From positions 1 through 18,103 of the forward strand of contig JBGTLA010000131.1 in assembly GCA_041744375.1 (NCBI GenBank): DNA of 18,103 nt, in the 5' to 3' direction. Each line of letters starts with the position of its first letter. Position 1 is the stretch's first letter. The translations under genes were made by a program, and so were the position numbers. The stretch comes from JBGTLA01 sp041744375 (GTDB lineage: Bacteria > Actinomycetota > Acidimicrobiia > Spongiisociales > ZC4RG35). Under the pieces are notes generated by a model. The model searched no databases. It was not told where the DNA came from and worked only from the letters and a program-made list of their open reading frames with translations. Below, in pieces: positions 1 through 8,300 of the stretch.

Positions 1-1
1 C

Positions 2-109
2 TTCGACCTCGACGTGGGCGACAGCGAAGACGAAGTCTTCTGGACCCAGTTCCTGCGTCGTCTCAGAATGCGGGGCCTCACTGGGGTGGTCCTGGTCATC
101 TCCGTTTGA
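2..109 (+). pseudogene. IS256/Mutator-family transposase fragment, cut by left edge
   Basis: The reading frame that is already open at the window edge gives 35 residues and a stop. It begins FDLDVGDSEDEVFW and continues into FLRRLRMRGLTGVVLVIS. This matches the part of IS256-family (Mutator-type) DDE transposases around the second catalytic aspartate, where the family usually reads DVGDSED-FW-FL-L-RGL-GV-LVISD. In intact family members the ISD aspartate and about half of the protein follow. Here the frame ends right after VIS with V and TGA, so the catalytic C-terminal half is missing and the copy cannot be active. The N-terminal part, if present, lies outside the window. Recognition rests on motif memory, not a search. 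Confidence 0.7.
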
Positions 110-256
110 TGGACCGCGGGCGCGACGCGACGAAGTACGCCGCCCGGGTCGTTACCGACCGGTCCCGGCACTGCGATCTCGTTGTTGATCTCCCAGGATC
201 CCCGAGCACATGCCGGGTTGAGGCACCGCCAGCGGCGCTTCACCACCGCAACCGTG

Positions 257-282
257 CCAGATACGTCCGTGGACGTATCTGG
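257..282. repeat. Perfect 12-bp inverted repeat with 2-base centre
   Basis: The left arm CCAGATACGTCC (257-268) and the right arm GGACGTATCTGG (271-282) are exact reverse complements separated by GT. As single-stranded nucleic acid this gives an 11-bp stem with a 4-base loop. No T-run follows on either strand, so it is not a standard intrinsic terminator. It lies in a gene-free stretch between the transposase fragment and a decayed gene. A binding site for a dimeric protein, or a terminal or recombination structure of a lost mobile element, are both possible. Confidence 0.7.
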
Positions 283-363
283 GCGATTGACGGCTGTACG
301 CGATTCGCCCCCAAGGCCCCCGTGGTCGGCCTCGGGCTAGGCAGCCCTGCGTGACTAAACGAC

Positions 364-856
364 CTATCCCTTCTGTGCTGCGTAGTGCCGGGCCTCACGC
401 AGTGTGGACGGAATCCATGTGAGATCCTCGCTGAGGATCCACGGTGGCCCAACAACGTCACGGACCTCCGCCACGGATGCCCAGCAGATTGGCCGGAAGG
501 CCGATGGTCCCCGTCACAGCGATGGCGCCGTTGCCCCGAACATCTGTCAGTCGGGCCCACTCAACACGCGCAAGCGCGACGCCTATGGCACCATCGACCC
601 CTCCTGGAGTAATCTGGCACTCCGAAGGCTTGGGGTAAAACTCCAGTCCCTCGAAGGACAACTGGGACACGGCAACAGGGTCGTCGGCAAAGAAAATACG
701 TCCTTCACCGCCCTTCAGCCCGAAGCCTGGTCCGTCCACATGGTCGGCAAGGGTGAGGGTACCGCGACGGTCGCCGCTCACCTCCAGCACACCGCCCATC
801 TCCTCCGGGATCGTGAGGGTCTCAACAGTTTCTGACAGCAGCAGATGACACAGCAT
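364..856 (-). pseudogene. Unrecognised gene, probably frameshifted near its 3' end
   Basis: An open frame from ATG at 856 gives 132 residues with protein-like composition (for example EGLEFYPKPSECQITPGG and GAIAVTGTIGLPANLLG) and stops at 458. In a neighbouring frame the same strand then reads SVAEVRDVVGPPWILSED and ends HYAAQKG at a stop at 364-366, which looks like a natural C-terminus. The simplest reading is one protein of about 163 residues broken by an indel near 460-500. Upstream of 856 the frame continues back only to a TGA at 893-895, with no ATG or GTG in between. No clear ribosome binding site precedes 856. I do not recognise the family, and no signal peptide or membrane segment is evident. 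Alternatively the 132-residue frame is a complete small protein and the tail is chance. Confidence 0.4.
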
Positions 857-892
857 CTGGGTTCCGCGAGGAAGTTCCCGGTCCGGGCGGGA

Positions 893-1075
893 TCAAGGCC
901 CCCAACGCGGGCACAAAGCGACGACACCGACAAAGGCGCCGCTCACGAGGCGACCGATCTGACGGCGTCTTTCATAGCCGTAGAGTATGCGGATTAACTC
1001 TTCCAGCCGAACGCTGGGTACGCCCAGCCAAGCAGGCGGTCGGCAGAAGGGCACCTGCCGGTGGCATCGAATCAT
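893..1075 (-). CDS. Small hypothetical ORF (doubtful)
   Basis: This 60-residue frame has a plausible amphipathic part (LEELIRILYGYERRRQIGRL) followed by a short hydrophobic stretch (VSGAFVGVVAL). Its TGA at 893-895 is in the same frame as the gene fragment beginning at 856, so it could be the upstream part of that decayed gene separated by a nonsense codon. The N-terminal 20 residues are not protein-like. No good ribosome binding site is seen and I recognise no family. Apart from this ORF, I see nothing between 857 and 1129. Confidence 0.2.
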   Translation of the reverse strand: MIRCHRQVPFCRPPAWLGVPSVRLEELIRILYGYERRRQIGRLVSGAFVGVVALCPRWGP

Positions 1076-1129
1076 GTGTGATGGGTGTGTCTTGCGACTG
1101 GGGCCGCTCCGCGGTCGGCTGTCGTCAGA

Positions 1130-2416
1130 TCATTGTTGGGGAGACGGCGACGGGGATCGAGGTGGTTTCGCCGCTGCGAAGAACAGACTCCCTGCGCCGG
1201 CCAGTAGCGCCAGGACGGTAAACCCGATCCTGTAGCTGCCGGTGACGTCGGCGAGGATCCCTGCGAACAGCGGGCCGCCGACCATCCCCACCATTAGGAC
1301 GACCGACGAGTAGCCCATGATCTGGGCGAAGTGCGTCGCCCCGAAGTAGTCGGCGCGTATGGCGCTCATCATCGGTCCGCGCATTCCCCAGGCGAGACCG
1401 TGGAGCAGGATGAACGCCCATATCATCCAAGTGCGGTCAGCGAACGTGAGCAGCAGTAGCCCGGTCATGTGGCCGAGCATCGCCAGCGCGCAGAGGAGAC
1501 GCTTGCTGACCCTGTCCCCGAACACCCCTCCAATCGCCATGCCGGTCATCTGCGCCAGGGGGATCGCGCCGACGACGAAGCTTGCACCCTGCAGGCTGAA
1601 CCCCTGTTCGCTGGTCAGGTACAGGGAAAGGTGCGCTATGACGCTGCCGACCACCAACAGCGACGAAGCGTGCCCCAGGGCGATGAGCCAGAACGCAGGC
1701 GTCCGCATCGCCTCGGACGCCGTTAGGTGATCCGCCGCCGATACGACCGGTCGGTTGTCAGTTTGAGGGCCGTTCGGGTCCGTGCCGTCGACAAACGTCC
1801 CGTGGTCCGCCGGCGACGTCCCGAAGATGGATGCCAGGACGAGCACTATGACACCGATAACGAGGCCCGAGCCCGCCGCGGTTGCTCGCCATCCGAACTG
1901 GCGCAATGCAAGGACCACCATCGGCACGACAAGACCGCCGGCGGCGAGGCCCAACCCGAGGATCGAGAGCGCTCGCGCTCGCATGCCCTCGAACCAGCGC
2001 ACCGTCTCGGTAGTCACGGTCATGAACCCGCTGAGGCCGGCGCCGACGGCAATGGTGAAGAACGAGCCGATGAAACCAAGTGGAGTCTCGATCTGGCTGA
2101 ACCAGAGGAAGCCGGCGATCAGCACAACCGCTCCGAGACGCATGACCGCCTTGGTCCCGAACCGCTGCAGCGCCCATCCCTGAAGCGGCCCGAGCAACCC
2201 ACTCTCCGCCCGGTTGAACGAGTAGGCGATCGAGATCGTGGTCTTGCTCCACCCGAACTGCTCGCGCAGCACCACCGCGTACAACCCGAACGCCTGCAGC
2301 ACGAAGGCGCTGTGCATGGCCAGGATGGCGGCCGAGGCGCCGACCACCTTCCAGCCGTGAAACACCCTAACGCGCGCGTCTCGAGCCGTGCGGGCGGCAG
2401 TCGTCGACCTTCTCAC
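1130..2416 (-). CDS. MFS transporter, probable efflux/antiporter
   Basis: This 428-residue integral membrane protein has about twelve hydrophobic helices, the usual length and layout of the major facilitator superfamily. The N-terminus is basic (about 18 residues) and leads into the first helix at FHGWKVVGASAAILAMHSAF. The loop between helices 2 and 3 reads GWALQRFGTKAVMRLG, a version of MFS motif A, and its counterpart in the second half reads GGVFGDRVSKRLLCALAMLG. A hydrophilic central loop (roughly 205-240) separates the two halves. The overall look resembles the oxalate/formate-antiporter and monocarboxylate-like MFS branch, but the substrate cannot be read from sequence. The start ATG overlaps the stop of the upstream marR gene (ATGA), so the two are translationally coupled. 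A role in exporting a ligand sensed by the MarR protein is inferred from this pairing. Confidence 0.9.
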   Translation of the reverse strand: MRRSTTAARTARDARVRVFHGWKVVGASAAILAMHSAFVLQAFGLYAVVLREQFGWSKTTISIAYSFNRAESGLLGPLQGWALQRFGTKAVMRLGAVVLIAGFLWFSQIETPLGFIGSFFTIAVGAGLSGFMTVTTETVRWFEGMRARALSILGLGLAAGGLVVPMVVLALRQFGWRATAAGSGLVIGVIVLVLASIFGTSPADHGTFVDGTDPNGPQTDNRPVVSAADHLTASEAMRTPAFWLIALGHASSLLVVGSVIAHLSLYLTSEQGFSLQGASFVVGAIPLAQMTGMAIGGVFGDRVSKRLLCALAMLGHMTGLLLLTFADRTWMIWAFILLHGLAWGMRGPMMSAIRADYFGATHFAQIMGYSSVVLMVGMVGGPLFAGILADVTGSYRIGFTVLALLAGAGSLFFAAAKPPRSPSPSPQQ

Positions 2417-2826
2417 TGTGAGTCGTCGAGGAGAAGCCGCAAAGCAGGAACCGCCCCGGTGATGGCAGCGGCGTCATCATCGTCCATGGCGGCGAGCTTC
2501 TCGGCCAGCCAGAGATCGCGACGCTGGCGGTTGTCAGACAGCCATTCCTGGCGATCGGCGTTGAACTCGACCAGGCAGATGCGCCTATCCGACGGGTCGA
2601 CCGCCCGCCGTATGAGCCCCTCGGTTTCCAAGCTGCCGACGACCTTGCTGATCATCGGAAGCGACAGCCGCTCCGTCGCCGCCAGGTCGGAGAGGCTCAG
2701 GGGGCCATGACGTAGGACCGTACCAAGGGCCGACGCCTGCGTGGGTGTCAGCCCGTCACCGCTCTGCTGACGCAGTAGGCGAGCCAGCGGCACGATCAGA
2801 GCGCGTAGCTGCGCCGCCACCTCCAT
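2413..2826 (-). CDS. MarR-family transcriptional regulator
   Basis: From the preferred start this is a 137-residue winged-helix protein of typical MarR size. The N-terminal dimerisation helix (EVAAQLRALIVPLARLLRQQ) is followed by LTPTQASALGTVLRHGPLSLSDLA, then the recognition helix region ERLSLPMISKVVGSLETEGLIRR, then the wing with the family signature DPSDRRICLVEF. A C-terminal helical region closes the dimer interface. I chose ATG at 2824-2826 because a strong purine-rich site, GGGGAGG (2830-2836), lies just upstream. An in-frame ATG at 2868 would add 14 residues but has a poorer ribosome site. The stop overlaps the MFS start, so the two genes form one operon. MarR proteins usually repress their own operon and release DNA on binding small aromatic ligands; that is family knowledge, not seen here. 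Confidence 0.88.
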   Translation of the reverse strand: MEVAAQLRALIVPLARLLRQQSGDGLTPTQASALGTVLRHGPLSLSDLAATERLSLPMISKVVGSLETEGLIRRAVDPSDRRICLVEFNADRQEWLSDNRQRRDLWLAEKLAAMDDDDAAAITGAVPALRLLLDDSQ

Positions 2827-2829
2827 GTG

Positions 2830-2836
2830 CCTCCCC
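2830..2836 (-). promoter_or_regulatory. Ribosome binding site deciding the marR start
   Basis: On the minus strand GGGGAGG is followed by CAC and then the ATG at 2826. The match to the 16S tail is much better than anything before the upstream in-frame ATG at 2868, although the spacing is short. Confidence 0.55.
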
Positions 2837-3007
2837 TCGACAGTGGCCGACGTGAGACGCTTCCCCATGAGCCAACCCTACCCCAGACACTTCACCAATG
2901 AAACCATCTGAGGTCACGCCAACACACCAGGTCCCAGGTGAGATCAACCGTTCCCTGCCAGGGCGGAGGTAGGGAACATCCGCTTGTGCTCGACCCGTTC
3001 ACGACCC

Positions 3008-3334
3008 TCATTGGGCGTCCGCATACACGCTGGACGCCCCTTGGAGATACAGGGACCGGGAGGTGTTGCGACTCGGTCGGCGTGTCTTGCGGCCACCGAG
3101 CAGTCCTGGGCGGACGTGGAGTTCCACTTGAGGACGGCGGGTGTCGAGCCAGTGGTCGAGGGCGTCTCGGCTCCAACGTGGAGTTCGGGGAGTGATGTAG
3201 ATCGGGTCGGGAACCGAGTCGTCCTTGCCGCGGATCCGATAGAGGGTGGCCTTGCTGATCGACAGCTCCCGGCACACATCGCTAACGGTGAGGAGCTGGC
3301 CGACCGGCAGTTCGGTCTCTGCTTGAATTCGCAT
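3008..3334 (-). CDS. Excisionase/AlpA-like helix-turn-helix protein
   Basis: This 108-residue frame begins MRIQAETELPVGQLLTVSDV. Residues about 14-35 (LLTVSDVCRELSISKATLYR) form the helix-turn-helix seen in MerR-like excisionase and AlpA proteins. After that come the typical beta hairpin (PDPIYITPRTPRWSRDALD) and the end of the domain (HWLDTRRP, about residue 69). Such proteins are usually 60-80 residues, bind DNA next to attachment sites, and help a tyrosine recombinase excise an element. The remaining 40 residues are basic and low in hydrophobicity, and may be readthrough into unrelated DNA. The gene lies on the opposite strand to a tyrosine recombinase fragment less than 100 bases away, which supports an origin in an integrative element. 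The DNA-binding assignment is fairly secure; the excision role is inferred. Confidence 0.7.
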   Translation of the reverse strand: MRIQAETELPVGQLLTVSDVCRELSISKATLYRIRGKDDSVPDPIYITPRTPRWSRDALDHWLDTRRPQVELHVRPGLLGGRKTRRPSRNTSRSLYLQGASSVYADAQ

Positions 3335-3398
3335 TCCCGATCGTCGGAAGTCACCCTCCCCCGATAGTCCCCCCGAATCTTGGGCTTTCCCTCGAATC

Positions 3399-3740
3399 GT
3401 GGAGGGTTCCTTTTTGATGTTCTGTTCTCGGGGTCATGCTGACTGGGTCCTGGGCTGTGGTGTCCCGGTTTCGATCATCCAACGCCAACTCGGCCATACC
3501 TCCCTCGCCACCACAGACCGGTATCTGCGGCACATCGCCCCAAAGGATGTGGTGGAGTTGATGAAAGCCGCGTGTGGGACATCTGAGTCAAGGTGCGTCG
3601 AGAAAAATGGCGTCCACAGCCACCGTGAGCTGGTGGGGAAGGTGTTCCTCAACCACTACGACCCGCGGGTGCGAGACAACCAACGGCGAACGCACACCGA
3701 CCAGACGATCCAGGGCGACCCCTTCCCTCTTTGCTCCTGA
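3399..3740 (+). pseudogene. C-terminal fragment of a tyrosine recombinase (phage-type integrase)
   Basis: The frame contains HADWVLGCGVPVSIIQRQLG followed by HTSLATTDRYLRHIAP, from 3435 to about 3527. This is the end of a tyrosine recombinase catalytic domain: the LGH motif carries a conserved active-site histidine, and the tyrosine in TTDRYLRH is the DNA-cleaving nucleophile. Everything before this, including the first catalytic arginine and the HxxR segment, is absent; the sequence upstream of the HADW histidine at 3435 is unrelated. Family members are about 300-400 residues, so only some 50-60 residues remain recognisable (to about 3590). The rest of the frame to the stop at 3740 looks non-native. 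The GTG at 3399 is only the nominal start. It is a dead remnant, probably from the same lost element as the HTH gene beside it. Confidence 0.75.
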
Positions 3741-3837
3741 GCCCGGGTTGTGACCCGGCGATGAAGCCGAAAACCCCTTTCCCCCGCCTCCGCGCTCGCA
3801 TCGGTCCCGGAACCCGGCTACTCCGAGTACCTCGAGG

Positions 3838-4074
3838 ACCGGAACGAGTGCCATCGACTTCGGCGGGAACCTGATCGCGGCGCAGTTCACCATCCTCATC
3901 GAAGTGGTGTGGCGTGGCGTCTGGCAGTTCTTGGACGCCATCTTGCTCGCTGGCTGGTGCTGGCAATCGGGCACCCTACTTCGACGCAACTTGGTGGGCC
4001 TGTCCAACCTATCGTTAGTCCTCTCGGCGTGCGCAGGGGCCGGCGCCATACTGCAACCTTCTCAGCTTCGGCCT
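3838..4074 (+). pseudogene. Membrane-protein-like coding fragment (doubtful)
   Basis: In the frame of the GTG at 3904 the plus strand reads AIDFGGNLIAAQFTILIEVV, then WRGVWQFLDAILLAGWCWQS, then RRNLVGLSNLSLVLSACAGA. The alternation of hydrophobic stretches and an arginine turn is like part of a small multi-pass membrane protein. The frame is open from 3754 but has no ATG before this segment, and after about 4074 it turns into low-quality basic sequence antisense to the minus-strand tail. I do not recognise a family. It is best read as a fragment, or possibly as chance. Confidence 0.25.
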
Positions 4075-4206
4075 TGTCCCAGACCTACTCCCGGGGGTCG
4101 TCGGCGGGTCAGCACCATCAGTGCGATCCCGGTCGCCAACGCTGCCTGTCCCACCCAGATGCTGTTGGGGCCGATGCCCATGAAAGGTAGGGTGTCCGGG
4201 GGGGTT
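4062..4206 (-). pseudogene. LPxTG-like cell-wall sorting tail, out of frame with the gene before it
   Basis: Immediately after the metallopeptidase-like gene stops at 4207, the next minus-strand frame reads TPPDTLPFMGIGPNSIWVGQ, then AALATGIALMVLTRRR, and stops at 4062-4064. This has the layout of a sortase signal: a proline/threonine lead, a pentapeptide, about 20 hydrophobic residues, and a basic end. The pentapeptide is LPFMG rather than LPFTG; ATG for ACG is a single transition at 4179-4181. The tail is one base out of frame with the stop of the upstream gene, so it may be that gene's original C-terminus lost by frameshift. It could also be the end of another deleted gene. Confidence 0.45.
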
Positions 4207-4941
4207 CTAAGGAGCGAGCAGGTCGCGGACCTCGGGGCTGAGTGCCTCGACATGCGGAACGAGTCTCGGGTCGTCCTCCAGACGGTCGGCAGGGATGTAT
4301 CCGGTGAGAAGCTCGTAGGCCGCGGCGAGTTGGTCTGGGTCGCTGTTGCCGATTGTGGGCAGCCGCCAAGTTCTTTGGCTTGCTCCTGCGTTTGCGATCG
4401 TTGATGGAATCAACATGTTGCGGTCCATCAGAGCCCACGTGACAATCTCGGCGGCGTGTTCGGTGCCTCGCTGGGCCCAGGCGAGGCTGTGGTCGTTCCA
4501 GGTGCTGAGACCTCGGAGCGCGACGAACTTTGAGCGATCACCGTCGGTCAGTCCGCTGCGAGCCCAGACGTGTGCCAGCTCATGGAGCATCGACATCTTG
4601 TCGACCCGGCACATAACGATGAGGTCCGAGTTGGCGTGGTAGATACCGACACGCCCGTTGCACACCATGATGTTTGAGTGGAATTGGATGTCGACCTCGG
4701 GGAGCTCGAGTCCGGCATCTTCGAACCGGGTGCGTGCCCAGTCGACCAGTTCTTCGTGGTTGGGCTCGAGCTCTGCTCCGAACGACCCAGAGATGGTGCG
4801 CGTCTCCACGGTCGGGTGTGGCTGGGGGGGCGCCAAAGAGGAGACTGCAGTAGCTGACAGGCCGAGGGCCGCCATGGCGGCGGCCACTGTGACGAGGCGA
4901 AGTGTGGATCTCCATTGCATGACCCCGTTCTCGGGGGCCAC
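4207..4941 (-). CDS. Secreted HELAH-motif metallopeptidase-like protein
   Basis: The protein has 244 residues from a GTG at 4941, or 237 from the ATG at 4920, which I find more likely because it begins directly with a signal peptide (MQWRSTLRLVTVAAAMAALG, small residues, cleavage near SSLA). The mature part carries MLHELAHVW, an HExxH zinc-binding motif. Downstream, RGTEHAAEIVTW could provide the third ligand as in gluzincin-type peptidases. The stretch DIQFHSNIMVCNGRVGIYH, followed by SDLIVMCRVD, has the beta-strand character found just before the HExxH helix. I recall similar secreted proteins with HELAH and TEHAAE motifs in Actinobacteria, annotated only as hypothetical. Zinc peptidase activity is therefore inferred. 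Both ribosome sites are weak. The C-terminus DLLAP may be abnormal, since an LPxTG-like tail follows in another frame. Confidence 0.72.
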   Translation of the reverse strand: MAPENGVMQWRSTLRLVTVAAAMAALGLSATAVSSLAPPQPHPTVETRTISGSFGAELEPNHEELVDWARTRFEDAGLELPEVDIQFHSNIMVCNGRVGIYHANSDLIVMCRVDKMSMLHELAHVWARSGLTDGDRSKFVALRGLSTWNDHSLAWAQRGTEHAAEIVTWALMDRNMLIPSTIANAGASQRTWRLPTIGNSDPDQLAAAYELLTGYIPADRLEDDPRLVPHVEALSPEVRDLLAP

Positions 4942-5320
4942 GGCTGTTGGTTGGTCGGGGGCGGGCTGTCAGATGGCTGCACCTGGCATCTGACGACGCA
5001 GGAAGGCCGGTTCATTACGAGGAGCCACGGAGTGCCAGGGGTGCGTACCGAGAAGACCGTCGACCGCTTCAACGAGTAGAAGGGAAAGGTGGGGTAATCG
5101 CGTCGACAGAGGCGCCAGCCGAGCCCGCCCAGTGGAGGGGCTCCCGCACCTCGATCGAGCATCTGTCCCGGATCTACCGGGCGACCCTGCTCATCAAAGA
5201 ACCAGCCACCAGCCCTTGGAAAGCAAGTGGTCGACTCTGCTCGGAGAATGCCGACCCGACGCCCAAGAAGTCGAACTTGAGCTCTAGCCGTGCACATCAC
5301 ATCGAGAGTCGGGCTAGTCC
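4942..5320. other. Intergenic region, no gene seen
   Basis: This 379-base stretch separates two minus-strand genes. It has open frames on both strands, for example one on the minus strand reading AGGWFFDEQGRPVDPGQM and later SVRTPGTPWLLVMN. None has a convincing start, a recognisable motif or consistent composition. It should hold the promoter of the metallopeptidase-like gene, but I could not pick out a clear -35/-10 pair or a terminator for the gene upstream. Confidence 0.4.
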
Positions 5321-8300
5321 TTACGGGGCCGGTGGACACTCACTGGTTTGGAGATATTGCAGACATTCGGCCTCTGTCCACCATCGGGTCAGTCTGTAAT
5401 GGGCCTCGGTGTTGAGTTCATCGAGGTCGAGCATGAAGACGGTGACGAATCCATCCGGTCCGGTGGCCGCTAGGTATCGCCCGTCGGGGCTATAGGCGAG
5501 GTCCGCAAGCCCTTGTTGAGCAGGAAGCGTTAGTCGCAGCGACCCTGAGTCGACATCCCATATCTTGACGGTCCCGTCGGCACTTGCCGTGGCGATCTCA
5601 CGACGAGATGGGTCAAAAGCAGCGTTGAGGACTGCTGCCCCGTGTCCTTCGAGTCGATGAAGCGGCTCGAAGGAGGTCGCATCCCAAAGTATCGCCGTCG
5701 TGTCATCGCTGGCGGTCGCCATCAGGTCGCCATCTTGATTGAAAGCAAGTCCTCGGACGAGATTCGAATGTTGAGTGAGGCTGGCGATCGTTTCGCCGCT
5801 GTCGAGTTCTCTGATCTCGACGAACGCCTGGACTCCGGGTTCGGCAAGGCCCATTGCCAGAACGGTGCCCGCTGGATTGAAGGCCACGCTGATCCCGTGG
5901 AGTTCGGAGATAACTTCGCCTGCTCCGGTGTGTGACTCCCATAGCCGAACCCCGTCGATGGAGGCCACGGCCAGAAGACCCTGGGGACCGAAGTCGACGT
6001 CGAGTGTGTTGACCCCCTCGACCAGGGTGCCGATCACCTCACCACTGCTGAACTCATACAACTTTGCGCCCGCTGATCCGGCCGTGGCAAGGAACATACC
6101 GCTGGGGTCGATGTCCAGCCGGGATACGTGCTCCGCTGCCTCGAAGATGCGTTGCTCTCGTCCGGTATCGACATCCCACACGCTGACTGCGCCTCGTGCT
6201 CCGATGGTGACCAAAGTCCCATCGACTGGGCTGAATTCGACCGCCCCCAAGCCGGGAGGGTTCGGGAGTCCTAACAGCTCATGGCTCCAGTATGGAGATA
6301 GATCCCATAGGCGGGTAGTCCCATCGGACTTGGTGGCGGTCAGAAGCAGATCAGCGGTTGGGTTGAGATCAATAGCCCAGACGTTTCCGGTGTGTCCGAA
6401 GACTTCGGCCTTGGTCTCAAGTGTAATCAGGTCCCACACCTTGACATCTAATGTCCCTGAACTGGCCACCGTGCTTCCATCGGCCGAGATATGAAGGTCG
6501 CTTACCGGACCTCGATGGCCGGTATACGCATACAGCTCCTCTCCGGATTCTGTGTCCCAGATTCTGACCGTCCCGTCGTCGCCGGCGGTCAGTATCCGTG
6601 ATCCGTCCGGGGTGAATCCGATGTCGCCGGCACCTTGGCCCTCGAGCGTTGTGATCAGGCCTGTGCCAACGTCAAATAGGAGAGGACTCAAACCCTCGAG
6701 GCTCTCTGTGACCCGGGTCACGGCGAGCAGCGAGTCGTCCGGGCTGAAGGCCAGGTTGACCGTTACGCCGTCAGGAGGGGTCAGAACCCGAATCTCCCGT
6801 TCGGTCTCCAGATCCCACACCCTGACGGGTCCTTCGATGCTAGTTGCCGCCAGCAAAGACCTGTCGTTGCTAAAGGCCGGAACCAATGGAAGACCTTCCA
6901 CGTCGAACGTGACATCAAGCTGGCCATCGGCCGCGTTCCATACCCGCACGGTTCCATCACCGCTGGCGGTGGCAATACGACTCCCCGAGGGATCAAAGAC
7001 GGCGTCGAACACAGAATCGGTATGCCCAACCAGCTTGAACATGACTTCGACGGGGTCGACCCGCCAGACCTCCACACCCGTCGGATCCTCTCCAGAGGTC
7101 ACGAAAGACATCCCGTCGGGCGAGAAATGAGCTATGCCCTCCCCTTGGTGAGACACGCGACCCAGGAGGCGATGGCTGAGAACAGCCTGATGAAGTGCTT
7201 CCTCGGCGACGTTCAACACCGTTTCATCCGCCCTCTGGGTGGTCTCGACTGCCTCTAAGGCGAGCAGGATGCTCAGCTCCGGGTCGATTTCGAGATTAAA
7301 ATTGGCGGCGGCGGCCAGATCGGCTGCTTGCACGATCCGCGACTGCTCCTCGGAGGCCCGCCGCTGACTGAAAAACAGAGCTCCAAGCCCTGTGACGATG
7401 ACAAGAATGAGAACCACGATTCCCGCAATGACACGACGGGTCCGGTTCGCTCGCCGCTGCTGTGCCCGCTGTGCCTCCAGACTCGACTCCAAGTAGTCCT
7501 GCTCGGGTGAGGTCAGTTCGAGGTCGGTGTCGCCTGCCCACCCAGCGAACCGGTCGAGGCGACTTCGGGTGAGAAGAAACCCATTGTCTCGGTGCGAGCC
7601 GACCCACTCACGGGTGGCGGCGGCCAGGCGCTCTCTGAGTCGGAGGTCCTCTCGGGTGTCTTCAACCCACTGCGCGAGGCGGGGCCATTCTGTGATGAGT
7701 GTCTCGTGGGCGACTTCGATTGTCGCTTGACCAGTTTCAATGTCTTGGTCGAAAACGAGCAGCCGGAGCACACCGAGGCGCTCGATTATTGCCCGCATGT
7801 CCCTCTCGCTGAAGGGGAGACTCATCACCGTGTCCTGGGGGACCCGACGACGAACTCCCTCACCGGTTTCGGTCACTGTCACCAGCGCCAACAGCAGCTG
7901 CCGGGTGGCTTCCCGGTCGGAGCCATTCATGCTCTCGTAGAATTCGTCCGCTCTCCGGGCCAGCGCGCCGGATATCCCACCCGCAGCCTGATAGTCGTTC
8001 AGGGTGAGCGTCCCCGTACGGCGACGTTCGAAGGTGTCCGTTATCGAGTACTGGAGGAGGGGAAGCGCCCCCGGCCGCGTCTTCACATCGCGGACGACCT
8101 CGCTCACCAGCTCCGGCTCAACCCCCACCCCGACACTTCGCGCCGGTCCGGTCACGGCTGCCGCTACCTCGTGGTCATATAGCGGCGGAACCAACACCAC
8201 GACGTCCCCTAAGACTTCTCCAAGGAGCTCGTGATAGACCATCCGATCCAAGAAGTCTGTCCGAACAGTCACTACCCACTGGACCGAAGTGTTCCCACCC

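Larger units (their letters stand above)
3741..4206. other. Gene-poor stretch with two coding scraps
   Basis: No intact gene is visible here. It contains a short perfect hairpin (CCGGGT-TGTG-ACCCGG, 3743-3758) without a T-run, a plus-strand membrane-like coding scrap (about 3838-4074), and a minus-strand sorting-signal-like tail (4062-4206), both listed separately. Confidence 0.4.

Noticed and set aside
423..439. Inverted repeat GATCCTC-GCT-GAGGATC
   Set aside because: It falls inside the probable coding tail of the decayed gene (codons for ILSEDL), which explains the symmetry, and no regulatory context is present.
1727..2710. Long 327-codon plus-strand ORF
   Set aside because: It is antisense to the marR and MFS genes, its product is rich in R, H, E and P without motifs, and it is a GC-rich shadow frame.
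2891..2902. TTCA-CCAA-TGAA as a MarR operator
   Set aside because: Arms of four bases are too short to separate from chance, and the promoter position is unknown.
3389..3415. Hairpin CCCTC/GAGGG followed shortly by TTTTT, like an intrinsic terminator on the plus strand
   Set aside because: The stem is only 5 bp, the T-run starts 4 bases after it, and no plus-strand gene ends upstream.
3743..3758. Hairpin CCGGGT-TGTG-ACCCGG as a terminator or tRNA T-arm remnant
   Set aside because: No T-run on either strand and no surrounding tRNA arms or conserved TTCGA loop.
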